Of a DNA stretch of 64,000 nt, positions 41,899 to 51,164 are shown in pieces. Below the pieces are notes generated by a model. That model was not told where the DNA came from and ran no database searches. It worked only from the letters and a program-made list of their open reading frames with translations. Numbering within the stretch: position 1 is the first letter of the stretch; every line of letters starts with the position of its first letter. Source of the stretch: Streptomyces sp. NA02950 (GTDB taxonomy: Bacteria > Actinomycetota > Actinomycetes > Streptomycetales > Streptomycetaceae); contig NZ_CP054916.1 in assembly GCF_013364155.1 (NCBI RefSeq), forward strand, positions 9,268,001 through 9,332,000. The letters run 5' to 3'. A program made the position numbers and the translations under genes.

Positions 41899-42149
41899 AC
41901 ATGCGGCGCGAACAGCCGGGACCGTCCGAGGAGTTCGTGGTGGCCGAGGGTCTCGACGATGGCGCGACGCCGACCGGGTACATGTGCGTCGAGATCGATG
42001 GAGCCGGTGCGGATGATCCAGAAGCGGTCCGCGTGCGCACCTTCTTCGACGATGCGCGTCCCCTGCGGGAAGGACACCTCCCGGCCGAGACGCATGAGCC
42101 GCTGCCGGTATTGGGTGGGCAGCGCGCGCAGCATGCTCGGGGTGTTCAT
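41814..42149 (-). CDS. Truncated cyclic-nucleotide-binding domain protein
   Basis: ATG 42149 with GGGAGG upstream. The first 105 residues match a Crp-type cyclic-nucleotide-binding domain (FPQGTRIVEEGAHADRFWIIRTG, then VETLGHHELLGRSRLF, then ARAYEFDATAVR). After FDATAVR the normal C-terminal helices are replaced by four residues and a stop. The break falls exactly where the CBS sequence begins, so one deletion removed the end of this gene and the start of the CBS gene. Confidence 0.7.
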   Translation of the reverse strand: MNTPSMLRALPTQYRQRLMRLGREVSFPQGTRIVEEGAHADRFWIIRTGSIDLDAHVPGRRRAIVETLGHHELLGRSRLFAPHVWPFGGATAATPARAYEFDATAVRSRTS

Positions 42150-42324
42150 GGCCGGCCTCCCGGTCGGGGCGTTACGAACTGGTACCTCCAGCGTGGGGCG
42201 CCGACTCGGGCCGGGCGAGGGGCCATCAGGTCCGGAGCAGGGTTACCCGGCCCCCCGGGCGGATCGCGGCGAAGACGGCCGCCGCCCGGGCCGACGAGTG
42301 GGGCTGTTCAGGCCCGCGGCAGTT

Positions 42325-42338
42325 GGGACCATCGGGGT
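42325..42338. promoter_or_regulatory. GGGACC-AT-CGGGGT, possible DevR-type box before the permease
   Basis: Three mismatches from GGGCCG-NN-CGGCCC at the base level but with the GGGAC core used by DosR-type sites, about 110 bases before the permease start. Weak on its own. Confidence 0.25.
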
Positions 42339-42437
42339 CGCGCCCGGGCCGTGTGGCCGCTGACCGTGCGCGGCTGAGGGGGAGAAGGATCGGTCGTGGA
42401 TCGAGTCACCCACACCGGTCGGTTAGGAGCCTCAGCC

Positions 42438-43928
42438 ATGCCCAGAACCACAGGAGGCGGAAAGGGGACAGCGTCCACGACGGCGCTCGGCCTTCCCGCC
42501 GCCTCCGCGCTCGTGATCGGCAGCATCATCGGCACGGGAGTCTTCGCGCTGCCCTCCGCCCTCGCCCCGTACGGACCGATCTCCCTCGTCGCGTTCGTCA
42601 TCGTCACCCTCGGCGCGCTCGCGCTGGCGCTGACCTTCGGCGCGCTGTCGAAGCGTGTTCCGGCCGGTGGCGGCCCATACGTCTATGCCCGCGAGGCCTT
42701 CGGGGAGTTCGCCGGGTTCCTCAACGCCTGGTCGTACTGGATCACGGCATGGGCCGGCAACGCGGCCATCGTCGTCGCCTGGGTCGGCTATGTCGAGGTG
42801 TTCGTCAACACCGGGCACCAGACATGGATTTCGGCTCTTCTCGCACTGGTGGGGCTCTGGATCCCCGCCGTGATCAATCTCACCGGCGTCCGCAACGTGG
42901 GCGCGTTCCAGGTGATCACGACCGTCCTGAAGTTCATCCCGCTGATCTTCATGGCCACCGTCGGCCTGCTGTTCATCGACGCCCACAACTTCGGCCCGTT
43001 CAACGCCAGCGGCCAGTCGGCGTTGGGCGCGATCTCGGCGGCGGGCGCCATCGCACTGTTCAGCTACCTGGGTCTGGAAGCGGCCTCCGTCGTCGCCGGC
43101 CGGGTCCGCGAGCCGGAGCGCGACGTCCCCCGCGCCACCGTCTTCGGCACGCTCATGTGCGCCGTCATCTACGTCCTGGGCACCCTCGCCGTCTTCGGCA
43201 CCGTATCCCACGGCAAGCTGGGCGGCTCGACCGCGCCGTTCACCGACGCGGCGAACAGCATCTTCGGCGGCACCTGGGCCGGCGACATCGTCGCCATCGC
43301 CGCGATCATCTCCGGTATCGGCGCCCTCAACGGATGGACCATGCTGTGCGCGGAGATGCCGTACGCGGCCGCCCGTGACGGCCTCTTCCCGCGCGCCTTC
43401 GCCCGGTTGCGCGGTGAGAGCGGCGTGCCGGTCTTCGGCATCGTCGCCTCCACCGTGCTGGCCTCGCTGATCACCCTGTTCAGCTACACGCGCTTCGACG
43501 ACGTCTTCACCAAGATCGTCCTGCTGAGTGTGCTCACCGCCGTCATCCCGTACATCTTCTCCGCCGCCGCACAGCTGTACTGGCTGCTGGTGCGCGGCCG
43601 GGAGAGCCTCAGCCCCCGCGGACTCGCCCGCGACGTCACCGTCGCCGGGCTCGCCCTCGCCTTCTCGTACTGGTCGATGCAGGGAAGCGGCTACCAGACC
43701 GTCTACTACGGCCTGTTCGTCCTGCTGCTCGGCGTCCCCGTCTACATCTGGCTGAAGCGGGGTCAGGGCGTCTACGGCGAGACGGCAGCACCGAGGACCG
43801 CGGTGGTCCCGGCCCAGCGGGAGCGGGCACCCCAAACGCCGGTGCCGACCCAGCGGCTCTCCCCGGGTCTCCGTACGAGCCACGTCGGCGGACCCCGAAA
43901 GCGGAACGGCCTCCGCCACCACGACTGA
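42438..43928 (+). CDS. APC-family amino acid permease, likely arginine/ornithine exchanger
   Basis: A polytopic membrane protein of about 496 residues with some 12 hydrophobic segments and the APC signature near the first helix ([16 protein letters not shown]). Start ATG 42438 with AGGAG eight bases upstream; GTG 42396 is an alternative. It directly precedes arcA, so arginine uptake in exchange for ornithine for the arginine deiminase pathway is the likely job (inference from position). The last 50 residues are a Pro/Arg-rich soluble tail. Confidence 0.88.
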   Translation: MPRTTGGGKGTASTTALGLPAASALVIGSIIGTGVFALPSALAPYGPISLVAFVIVTLGALALALTFGALSKRVPAGGGPYVYAREAFGEFAGFLNAWSYWITAWAGNAAIVVAWVGYVEVFVNTGHQTWISALLALVGLWIPAVINLTGVRNVGAFQVITTVLKFIPLIFMATVGLLFIDAHNFGPFNASGQSALGAISAAGAIALFSYLGLEAASVVAGRVREPERDVPRATVFGTLMCAVIYVLGTLAVFGTVSHGKLGGSTAPFTDAANSIFGGTWAGDIVAIAAIISGIGALNGWTMLCAEMPYAAARDGLFPRAFARLRGESGVPVFGIVASTVLASLITLFSYTRFDDVFTKIVLLSVLTAVIPYIFSAAAQLYWLLVRGRESLSPRGLARDVTVAGLALAFSYWSMQGSGYQTVYYGLFVLLLGVPVYIWLKRGQGVYGETAAPRTAVVPAQRERAPQTPVPTQRLSPGLRTSHVGGPRKRNGLRHHD

Positions 43929-43954
43929 CCGCCCCGAGCACAAGAGGAACCTCC

Positions 43955-45172
43955 GTGATGAACACCTTCCACGTCGACTCCGAGGTCGGCCCCCTGCGCC
44001 AGGTGATCCTGCACCGCCCCGGCCTCGAACTCTCCCGACTCACCCCGCACAACGTCGAGGCCCTGCTCTTCGACGACATCCTGTGGGCGAAACGAGCCCG
44101 CGAGGAGCACGACGCCTTCGCCCAGGTCCTGCGTGACCACGGCGCCCGCGTCCACTACTTCGCCGACCTGCTGGCGCAGACTCTGGATGCCCCGGAGGCG
44201 CGTGACTGGCTGCTGGACCGGGTCGTCACTCCCGGCACCGTGGGCCCCGCCCTCATCGACCCGGTGCGCGAGCTGTGCGGCGAGCTGGAAGGGGAGACGC
44301 TCGCCGGCCATCTGATCGGTGGCCTCCTCAAGAGCGACCTGCCGCTCGCCACCCAGCACAGCCTGGTGTGGAACGCGCTCAGCGCCGACGACTTCGCTCT
44401 GGCCCCGTTGCCCAACCACCTCTTCCCGCGCGACAACTCCTGCTGGATGTACGACCAGGTCTCGGTCAATCCGATGGCCAAGCTCGCCCGGCGGCGCGAG
44501 AGTCTGCACGCGCAGGCCGTCTACCGGTTCCATCCGATGTTCGCCGGTATCGTGCCCGCCCCCCTGCTCGACGGACCCATCGGCACTCTTGAGGGCGGGG
44601 ACGTCCACGTCCTCGGCAACGGCGCCGTCATGGTCGGCATGGGCGAGCGCACCACCGCCCAGGCCGTGGAGAACCTGGCCGCCCGGCTCTTCACGGCCGG
44701 CACGGCGAGCAAGCTGATCGCCGTCCAACTGCCGGCAGCCCGTGCGTACATGCACCTGGACACGGTGCTGACCATGGTCGACCACGATGTGTTCGTCATC
44801 TACCCGGGCCTCGCCGACTCCTTGCGCTCGTGGACGCTGCGGCCCGACAACAGCCGCGAGACGGGGTTCGACGTCACCGCGAACTCCGATCTCGCGACCG
44901 CCCTCGCCGAAGCCCTCGACCTGGACAAGGTCCGGATGCTGTCCGCACCGCAGGACATCCGCAACGCCGAGCGCGAGCAGTGGGACGACGGCAGCAACTT
45001 CCTCGCCGTCGCACCCGGCGTGGTCGTCGGCTACGAGCGCAACGTCACCACCAACACCTACCTGCGCAAGCAGGGCATCGAGATCGTCACCATCGCCGGC
45101 GCCGAACTCGGCCGCGGCCGCGGCGGCCCCCGCTGCATGAGCTGCCCCATCGAACGCGACCCGGTCGCCTGA
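43955..45172 (+). CDS. arcA: Arginine deiminase
   Basis: Hydrolyses arginine to citrulline and ammonia. The 405-residue protein starts near GTG 43955 (ATG 43958 is equally possible; AGAGG upstream). It has the [24 protein letters not shown] and [10 protein letters not shown] active-site segments and the C-terminal nucleophile in [14 protein letters not shown]. First step of a three-enzyme ATP-yielding route encoded contiguously here, useful when respiration stops. Confidence 0.96.
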   Translation: MMNTFHVDSEVGPLRQVILHRPGLELSRLTPHNVEALLFDDILWAKRAREEHDAFAQVLRDHGARVHYFADLLAQTLDAPEARDWLLDRVVTPGTVGPALIDPVRELCGELEGETLAGHLIGGLLKSDLPLATQHSLVWNALSADDFALAPLPNHLFPRDNSCWMYDQVSVNPMAKLARRRESLHAQAVYRFHPMFAGIVPAPLLDGPIGTLEGGDVHVLGNGAVMVGMGERTTAQAVENLAARLFTAGTASKLIAVQLPAARAYMHLDTVLTMVDHDVFVIYPGLADSLRSWTLRPDNSRETGFDVTANSDLATALAEALDLDKVRMLSAPQDIRNAEREQWDDGSNFLAVAPGVVVGYERNVTTNTYLRKQGIEIVTIAGAELGRGRGGPRCMSCPIERDPVA

Positions 45173-45190
45173 GCCCACGAGGACAACGCC

Positions 45191-46192
45191 ATGACCATCG
45201 ACCTGCGAGGCCGCTCCTACCTGAGCGAACCCGACTTCACCGCCGCCGAGATCCATCACCTTCTCGACCTCGCTCACGGCCTCAAGGGGGCCAGGCGTGC
45301 CGGCACCGAACAGCCACAGCTGACCGGTAAGCACATCGCCCTGATCTTCGAAAAGACCTCCACCCGCACCCGCTGCGCTTTCGAGGCGGCTGCCGCCGAT
45401 CAAGGCGCACGCACCACCTACCTGGGTCCCGGCGACACCCACCTCGGCCACAAGGAGTCGGCAGCCGACACCGCCCGTGTCCTCGGCCGCATGTTCGACG
45501 CCATCGAGTACCGGGGGTCCGTCCAGTCGATCGTCACCGAACTCGCCGCCCACGCCGGCGTGCCCGTCTACAACGGCCTCACCGACACCGCCCACCCCAC
45601 CCAGAGCCTGTGCGACATGCTCACGATGCGAGAGTACAGCGCCAAGCCGCTCACGGACGTCAGCTACTGCTACCTGGGCGACGCACGTAACAACATGGGC
45701 AACTCCCTGCTGTCGATGGGTGCCCTGCTCGGCATGGACGCGCGCATCGCCGCGCCCCGGACGCTGTGGCCGGACTCCGCGCTGGTCGCCGCATGCCATG
45801 ACATGGCCGACCGGAGCGGGGCGCGCATCACCCTCACCGATGACGTCGAGACCGCCGTGCGTGGCGCCGACTTCCTGCACACGGATGTCTGGGTCTCCAT
45901 GGGGGAGCCCGCCGGCACCTGGCGGGAACGGATCGAGCTGCTGCTCCCGTACCAGGTCAACGACAAGACCCTCGCCCTCACCGGCAACCCGGACGTGAAG
46001 TTCATGCACTGCCTCCCGTCCCTCCACGACCATCGCACCCGGCTCGGCCAGGAGCTGTTCGAGGCCCACGGCCTGAAGGGCCTCGAGGTCACGGACGAGG
46101 TCTTCTCCTCGCCCGCCTCGATCGTGTTCGACCAGGCGGAGAACCGGCTGCACACCATCAAGGCCGTGCTCGTCGCCACCTTGGAGGGCTGA
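45191..46192 (+). CDS. arcB: Catabolic ornithine carbamoyltransferase
   Basis: Phosphorolyses citrulline to ornithine and carbamoyl phosphate in this operon context. The 333-residue protein has the carbamoyl-phosphate loop STRTRCAFE, the [13 protein letters not shown] motif and the ornithine loop FMHCLPS. The length is typical of catabolic ArcB rather than the shorter ArgF. It lies 18 bases after arcA. Confidence 0.95.
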   Translation: MTIDLRGRSYLSEPDFTAAEIHHLLDLAHGLKGARRAGTEQPQLTGKHIALIFEKTSTRTRCAFEAAAADQGARTTYLGPGDTHLGHKESAADTARVLGRMFDAIEYRGSVQSIVTELAAHAGVPVYNGLTDTAHPTQSLCDMLTMREYSAKPLTDVSYCYLGDARNNMGNSLLSMGALLGMDARIAAPRTLWPDSALVAACHDMADRSGARITLTDDVETAVRGADFLHTDVWVSMGEPAGTWRERIELLLPYQVNDKTLALTGNPDVKFMHCLPSLHDHRTRLGQELFEAHGLKGLEVTDEVFSSPASIVFDQAENRLHTIKAVLVATLEG

Positions 46193-46195
46193 GCC

Positions 46196-47119
46196 ATGCG
46201 TATCGTCGTCGCTCTTGGCGGCAACGCCCTGCTGCACCGCGGCGAACGCCCCGACGCCGCCGTCCAGCAGGCCAACGTCGACCGGGTCGCCACCGTCCTG
46301 GCCGACCTCGCCCACGAGCACGAGCTGGTCATCACCCACGGCAACGGCCCGCAGATCGGCCTGCTCGCCATGGAGAGCGAGGCCGACCCCGCCCTGAGCA
46401 CCCCCTACCCGCTGGACCTGCTCGGTGCCCAGACCGAGGGCATGATCGGCTCCCTGCTCACCCGTGCCCTGCGCGCTGCTCTGCCCGGGCACCGGATCGC
46501 CGCCCTCGTCACGCACACCCTCGTGCGGGCCGACGATCCGGCCTTCGAACGGCCCACGAAGTTCGTCGGCCAGGTGTACTCCGCGCCGGTGGCCGAGGCA
46601 CTGGCGCGCAAGCGGGGCTGGCGCATCGCCCGGGACACCACCGGCTGGCGGCGCGTCGTCGCCTCGCCCGCACCCGAACGCATGCTGGAGACCGACACCA
46701 TCCACGAACTGCTGAACAGCGGAATTCTGGTGATCTGCGCAGGCGGGGGCGGGATCCCCGTCACCGCCGACCGCGATACCGGCGCACTGACCGGCGTGGA
46801 GGCCGTCATCGACAAGGACCTCACCGCGGCCCTGCTCGCCGAGGACCTCAAGGCCGACTTCCTGCTCATCCTCACCGACGTCCCCTACGTCTACGAGGGC
46901 TACGGCACCCCCGACCAGCACCCGCTGCTCGACGCCACCCCCCGGGACCTGCGGCACGGAGATTTTCCGGCCGGCTCGATGGGCCCCAAGGCCGAGGCAG
47001 CTGCCCGGTTCGTCGAGCACACCGGCGGTCTGGCCGCGATCGGCGCCCTGGACGCGGCCTACGAGATCGTCCACGGCAGGTCGGGCACACTCATCCGGCC
47101 GGGCCTCACGGGCGGATGA
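46196..47119 (+). CDS. arcC: Carbamate kinase
   Basis: Makes ATP from carbamoyl phosphate and ADP, the energy-yielding end of the arginine deiminase pathway. The 307-residue amino acid kinase-fold protein has MRIVVALGGNALLHRGE, VITHGNGPQIGLLA and VICAGGGGIPV. It starts three bases after the arcB stop. The operon ends here; the next gene is convergent. Confidence 0.96.
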   Translation: MRIVVALGGNALLHRGERPDAAVQQANVDRVATVLADLAHEHELVITHGNGPQIGLLAMESEADPALSTPYPLDLLGAQTEGMIGSLLTRALRAALPGHRIAALVTHTLVRADDPAFERPTKFVGQVYSAPVAEALARKRGWRIARDTTGWRRVVASPAPERMLETDTIHELLNSGILVICAGGGGIPVTADRDTGALTGVEAVIDKDLTAALLAEDLKADFLLILTDVPYVYEGYGTPDQHPLLDATPRDLRHGDFPAGSMGPKAEAAARFVEHTGGLAAIGALDAAYEIVHGRSGTLIRPGLTGG

Positions 47120-47163
47120 CAGCGGAACCGCCCGGTTCCGTGCCGTGCCTTGGGGAGCGGTCC

Positions 47164-48876
47164 CTACCGCTCCTCACACCACTCGCGGTAGGCGGCCACC
47201 GCGGTGGGCAGCGTGGGGAAGACGAGGTTCGTGCCCACGGAGTCCGCCAGGCCGTACGCCTTCAGGTCGTCCAGGAGGTCCTGCTTGACCCGGGCGAGGG
47301 CGAACACAATGCCGCGGTGGCCGAGTTCGCGGCGCAACTCGTCAACCGCGTCGAGGGCCGTGATGTCGACCTCGACGTTCGCCTCGGCGTTCAAAACGAA
47401 CCAACGGACGGGCACGGTCTGTTCGTCGACAGCGGCCAGGGCCCGGTGCCGGAAGTTCTCCGCGTTGGCGAAGAACAGGGGAGAGTCGTAGCGGTAGACC
47501 AGCAGGCCCGGGATCGTGCGTGCCTTCGGGTAGTCGTCGATGTCGTGCATGCCCGCCAACCCGGGCACCAGCCCCTCGACCGCGTCGTGCGGTCGAGCCA
47601 CCCGCGTGAGCAGTTCGGCCACCGACAGGCCGACCGCCACGATCACCCCGTACAGGATGTCCAGAGCGAGCACGCCGGCCAGGCAGCCGACGGCGAGCAG
47701 GAGTTCGCGGCGGCGGAAGGAGGCCAGGCGGCGGAACCCGGCCAGGTCGATCATGCGGATGGCCGCGAAGACGACGAGCGCACCCAGCACCGCCGTAGGC
47801 GTCCGGCTCAGCAAGGGGCTCAGGAACAGCAGGACGGCGAGGACCGCAGTTGCGGCCACCAGCGAGTGGCCCTGGCTGCGGGCGCCCGTCGAGGTGGCCA
47901 GCGCGGTGCGGCTGGCGCTGCTGCTGACCGGGAAGCCATGCACGGCGCCGGCGCTGAGGTTGGCCGCGCCCAGCGCCAGGAACTCCTGGTTGGCGTCGAG
48001 CCCGGGCTCGTCCTCGGTGCGGCCGGTGAAGGCGCGGGCGGTCAGGATGAAGTCGGTGTAAGCGACAATCAGGACGCCCAGTGCGGGCAGTACGAGGTGT
48101 GGCAGCTCGCCCAGGTCGGGCAGGGCGAGCGATGGCAGCCCCGAGGGCACCTCACCGATCACTGTGATGCCGTGCCGGTGGTCGAGGTCGAAGGCGGTGA
48201 CGGCTGCCGTGCCGATGATCACCGCGAGCAGTGGTCCCGGTAGCGCCTGCAGGTACCGCTTCACCGTTAACAGGAACACCAGCGCGACGGCGGAGAAGAC
48301 GACCGTGGCCGCATCGACGGCCGTGGGATGACGGACATAGGACCACAGTTGGGGGAAGAACTCCGACTCCGTTGTCCGCACTCCGGTGAGCCGGGGCAGT
48401 TGGTCCACCATCATGATCAGGCCCACCCCCGCCAGATAGCCGACCAGAACAGGGCGGGAGAGCAGGTCCGCAAGGAAGCCCAGTCGCACCGCCCGCGCGA
48501 CCAGGCACAGCAGGCCGACCGTAACCGCGAGGGCCGCGGCCAGCGACGCGTAGCGCCCCGCGTCCCCGTCGGCGAGCGGGCCCACCACGGTGGCCGTCAG
48601 CAGAGCGGTCGTCGACTCGGGCCCCACCGACAAGAGCCGGGAGGACCCGAACAGCGCGTACAGGGCGAGGGCGGGCAGGATCGCCCACAGCCCGGCGACT
48701 GGTGACAGCCCGGCCACGCCCGCGTACGCCATCACCTGCGGCACGAGGTACGCCGCAACCGTCACGCCGGCCAGCAGGTCGCCCCTCAGCCACGAGCACC
48801 GGTAACCGAGCAGGGCGTCGAGACCGGGTACCAGCCGGCGCCACGACGAAAACCGTCTGCCCGCACCCTGAGCCAT
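47164..48876 (-). CDS. SulP-family anion transporter with STAS domain
   Basis: A 570-residue protein with about 10-12 membrane segments beginning WLRGDLLAGVTVAAYLVPQVMAY, the classical SulP entry sequence. A C-terminal STAS domain runs from about residue 450 (IPGLLVYRYDSPLFFANAENF). ATG 48876 has GAGAGGGGG upstream. Substrate could be sulfate or bicarbonate. It is convergent with arcC and divergent from the small membrane protein at 49110. Confidence 0.92.
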   Translation of the reverse strand: MAQGAGRRFSSWRRLVPGLDALLGYRCSWLRGDLLAGVTVAAYLVPQVMAYAGVAGLSPVAGLWAILPALALYALFGSSRLLSVGPESTTALLTATVVGPLADGDAGRYASLAAALAVTVGLLCLVARAVRLGFLADLLSRPVLVGYLAGVGLIMMVDQLPRLTGVRTTESEFFPQLWSYVRHPTAVDAATVVFSAVALVFLLTVKRYLQALPGPLLAVIIGTAAVTAFDLDHRHGITVIGEVPSGLPSLALPDLGELPHLVLPALGVLIVAYTDFILTARAFTGRTEDEPGLDANQEFLALGAANLSAGAVHGFPVSSSASRTALATSTGARSQGHSLVAATAVLAVLLFLSPLLSRTPTAVLGALVVFAAIRMIDLAGFRRLASFRRRELLLAVGCLAGVLALDILYGVIVAVGLSVAELLTRVARPHDAVEGLVPGLAGMHDIDDYPKARTIPGLLVYRYDSPLFFANAENFRHRALAAVDEQTVPVRWFVLNAEANVEVDITALDAVDELRRELGHRGIVFALARVKQDLLDDLKAYGLADSVGTNLVFPTLPTAVAAYREWCEER

Positions 48877-49109
48877 CCGCCGCCCCCTCTCCGCCCGGGC
48901 CCAGCATCCATGGCCGCGCGAGCAACACCACCCTCGGCCGGTCTTCCACCCTGTCCGGTTCGCCACCTCCAGCCCAACGGACCTCAGATGCGGGGACGTT
49001 CAGCCCAACTGCTGGGGACCTTCGGCATCCGGCGCGACGTCAGGCACCGGACGAGAGTGAGACACGTCATGGAGACGACGATTCATACATCCGCGAAGGG
49101 ATCACCATC

Positions 49110-49742
49110 ATGGCCGTGCACGAGCACCCTCACCGGAGCCCCAGATCCTATCTGTCGGCCGCCTTCGGTCGGCACCGGACCGGCTCCGGCTCCGAGTCCG
49201 CGGTGTCGGCACGTCTCGGCACCCACCCCGCGCAGGCTTACTCCCTCGCTTCCCTGCGCGTCCTGACCGGATTCGTCTTCCTGTGGGCGTTCCTGGACAA
49301 GACCTTCGGCCTGGGTTACGCGACCGGGTCCGGCAAGGGCTGGATCGACGGCGGGTCACCGACGAGGGGCTTCCTCGGTTCCGTCGCCGCCGGGCCGATG
49401 GAGTCGACGTTCCACTCCTGGGCCGGCGACACGTGGGCGGACTGGCTGTTCATGCTGGGCCTGCTCGGCATCGGACTGGCCGTCATGGCCGGTGTGGCCA
49501 TGTGGCCGGCCGCGGTGGCGGGCACGGCGATGATGGCGCTGATATGGATGGCCGAGTGGCCGCCGGCCAAGCACCTGTCGGACGGTGCGCCGAGCATGTC
49601 GACAAACCCGTTCACCGACTACCACGTCATCTACGCTGGCGCGCTGATCGCCGTGGCGGCAGCGGGCACGGGCGCCACCTGGGGGCTGGGCCGGCCGTGG
49701 GCGCGGCTGCCGATCGTCCGCGACCACAACTGGCTGCACTGA
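49110..49742 (+). CDS. DoxX/MauE-like membrane protein
   Basis: A 210-residue protein with four hydrophobic segments: SLRVLTGFVFLWAFLDKTFG, LFMLGLLGIGLAVMAGVAMW, AVAGTAMMALIWMA and VIYAGALIAVAAAGT. This resembles the DoxX/thiosulfate:quinone oxidoreductase large-subunit fold. ATG 49110 has AAGGGA upstream. Relatives are common in stress islands of streptomycetes; the function is unknown. Confidence 0.75.
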   Translation: MAVHEHPHRSPRSYLSAAFGRHRTGSGSESAVSARLGTHPAQAYSLASLRVLTGFVFLWAFLDKTFGLGYATGSGKGWIDGGSPTRGFLGSVAAGPMESTFHSWAGDTWADWLFMLGLLGIGLAVMAGVAMWPAAVAGTAMMALIWMAEWPPAKHLSDGAPSMSTNPFTDYHVIYAGALIAVAAAGTGATWGLGRPWARLPIVRDHNWLH

Positions 49743-49797
49743 CCCGCACGTGGCGGGTCGGACCCCGCCCCCGGGCCGGTCCCGCCGACCCGTGCGC

Positions 49798-49834
49798 GGG
49801 GCCCATCGCCCCCACTGAAGGACCAGCGGCCCCT
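49798..49834. promoter_or_regulatory. Paired GGGCCC-AT-CGCCCC and GGACC-AGCG-GCCCC motifs before usp
   Basis: Two imperfect matches to the island palindrome, 70-110 bases upstream of the intact universal stress gene. The proximal one lies 72 bases from the start. Confidence 0.35.
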
Positions 49835-49905
49835 GCACTGAAGAACCCCTGAAAACGACACTGGAACCGGGTCCCCTCGGGGTCCCGGTTCAGGAGGTGG
49901 AGAAC

Positions 49906-50811
49906 ATGCCCCGCACCATCACCGTGGGTCTCGACGGCTCGCCGGAAAGCCGCGCCGCCGCGGAATGGGCGGCCCGCGAGGCGACGCTGCGCGGACTGCC
50001 GGTGAAGCTCGTCCAGGTCTGGGAGCCGGTCCCGGAGCCCATGGCCCAGGCCCCGCTCCTTGGTGCCGAGACGCACCAGCACTGGACCGACAGGGTCCCC
50101 CGCGAGTCCGCAGAGGGCCTGCGGCTGCGCCACCCCGGCGCTGAGGTGACCACCGAGCAGCTCACCGGACGGCCCGCCGAAGCCCTGGTCAACGCGGCCA
50201 AGGACGCCGAAATGCTGGTCCTCGGCTCCCGCGGTCTGGGCGGGATCGGCGGCTTCCTGGTCGGCTCGGTCGGTCTCGCGGTCGTGGCGCACACCGAGCG
50301 GCCCGTCGTCCTGGTCCGCGCCGGCGAGCAGGCCGTGGACGAGCACGAGATGGACCCGGCAGGCATCCCCTCAGCGGCCACGGCGTTCCGTCCCGTCGTC
50401 CTCGGGCTCGACATCGTCAGCCCCAACGAGACGCTGGTCGGGTTCGCCTTCGAGGCCGCTGCGCGCCGCTCGGTGCCGCTGCGGGTCGTGCACGCCTGGA
50501 ACCCGCCGCCCTCCTACGCCTATGGCATGGCTCTGGAGCCCGCGGTCGGGCGGGAGATGGCGAAGAGCGACGCCGTAGTCCTGAGCGAGGTGCTGCGCCC
50601 CTGGCGGCGGAAGTACCCAGACGTCGAGGTCGTCCAGCAGTCGGACTACGGCAGCCCCTCGCTCCTCCTGATCGACGCCTCCCGCGAGGCCTCCCTGGTC
50701 GTCGTCGGCCGCCGCGTCCGCCGCTCCGCCCTGGGTGCCCACATCGGCACCGTCACCCACGCCGTCCTGCACCACTCCACCGCCCCCGTCGCCGTCGTCG
50801 CCCACGACTGA
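49906..50811 (+). CDS. Tandem universal stress protein
   Basis: A 301-residue protein with two UspA domains, 1-145 and 155-301. Each carries the ATP-binding glycine pattern near its end (LGSRGLGGIGGFLVGSVGLAV and VGRRVRRSALGAHIGTVTHAV). It begins MPRTITVGLDGSPESRAAAE, with AGGAGG upstream of ATG 49906. Multiple such proteins are hallmarks of DosR/OsdR regulons. A broken paralogue lies at 35456. Confidence 0.93.
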   Translation: MPRTITVGLDGSPESRAAAEWAAREATLRGLPVKLVQVWEPVPEPMAQAPLLGAETHQHWTDRVPRESAEGLRLRHPGAEVTTEQLTGRPAEALVNAAKDAEMLVLGSRGLGGIGGFLVGSVGLAVVAHTERPVVLVRAGEQAVDEHEMDPAGIPSAATAFRPVVLGLDIVSPNETLVGFAFEAAARRSVPLRVVHAWNPPPSYAYGMALEPAVGREMAKSDAVVLSEVLRPWRRKYPDVEVVQQSDYGSPSLLLIDASREASLVVVGRRVRRSALGAHIGTVTHAVLHHSTAPVAVVAHD

Positions 50812-51164
50812 CGCACCCTCCAGAGGAGAGAAGAGACCATGAAGGCAGCGGTCGTACGAGCCCGCCAACGCCGCGCAGCGGCATCTGGCGCGCCGCGCCC
50901 TGCGGCAGGCGGAGGATCGCATCCGTGATGGGGTACCCGGTGTGCTCCTCACCGACGAGCAGGTGGAAGGCCCGGCGACCGCGGCCGCCGAAGCCGCTGC
51001 CTGCCCTCCGTTGAATCGATCATGTGCTGTGTCGGACATCGGTGCTCGTGCGCACACACCCTTTGACCCTGCGCATCCTGCACACCGACCACCTGGTTGC
51101 GGTGTTCCCTGTCCACGAGACGCTGGACGAAGCCCTCGACAGGAGGGAAGCGTCAGCCCGTTGA
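50812..51164 (+). other. Deletion scar with gene fragments
   Basis: At 50839 GGAGAG and ATGAAGGCAGCGGTCGTAC look like the start of a zinc alcohol dehydrogenase gene (MKAAVVR) cut after seven codons. Near 51040-51164 a frame ending RILHTDHLVAVFPVHETLDE resembles the C-terminal end of a STAS domain. Neither is a full gene. Confidence 0.35.

Noticed and set aside
43772..47074. An 1100-codon minus-strand frame opposite arcA-arcB-arcC
   Set aside because: It is an exact shadow of three well-supported catabolic genes.
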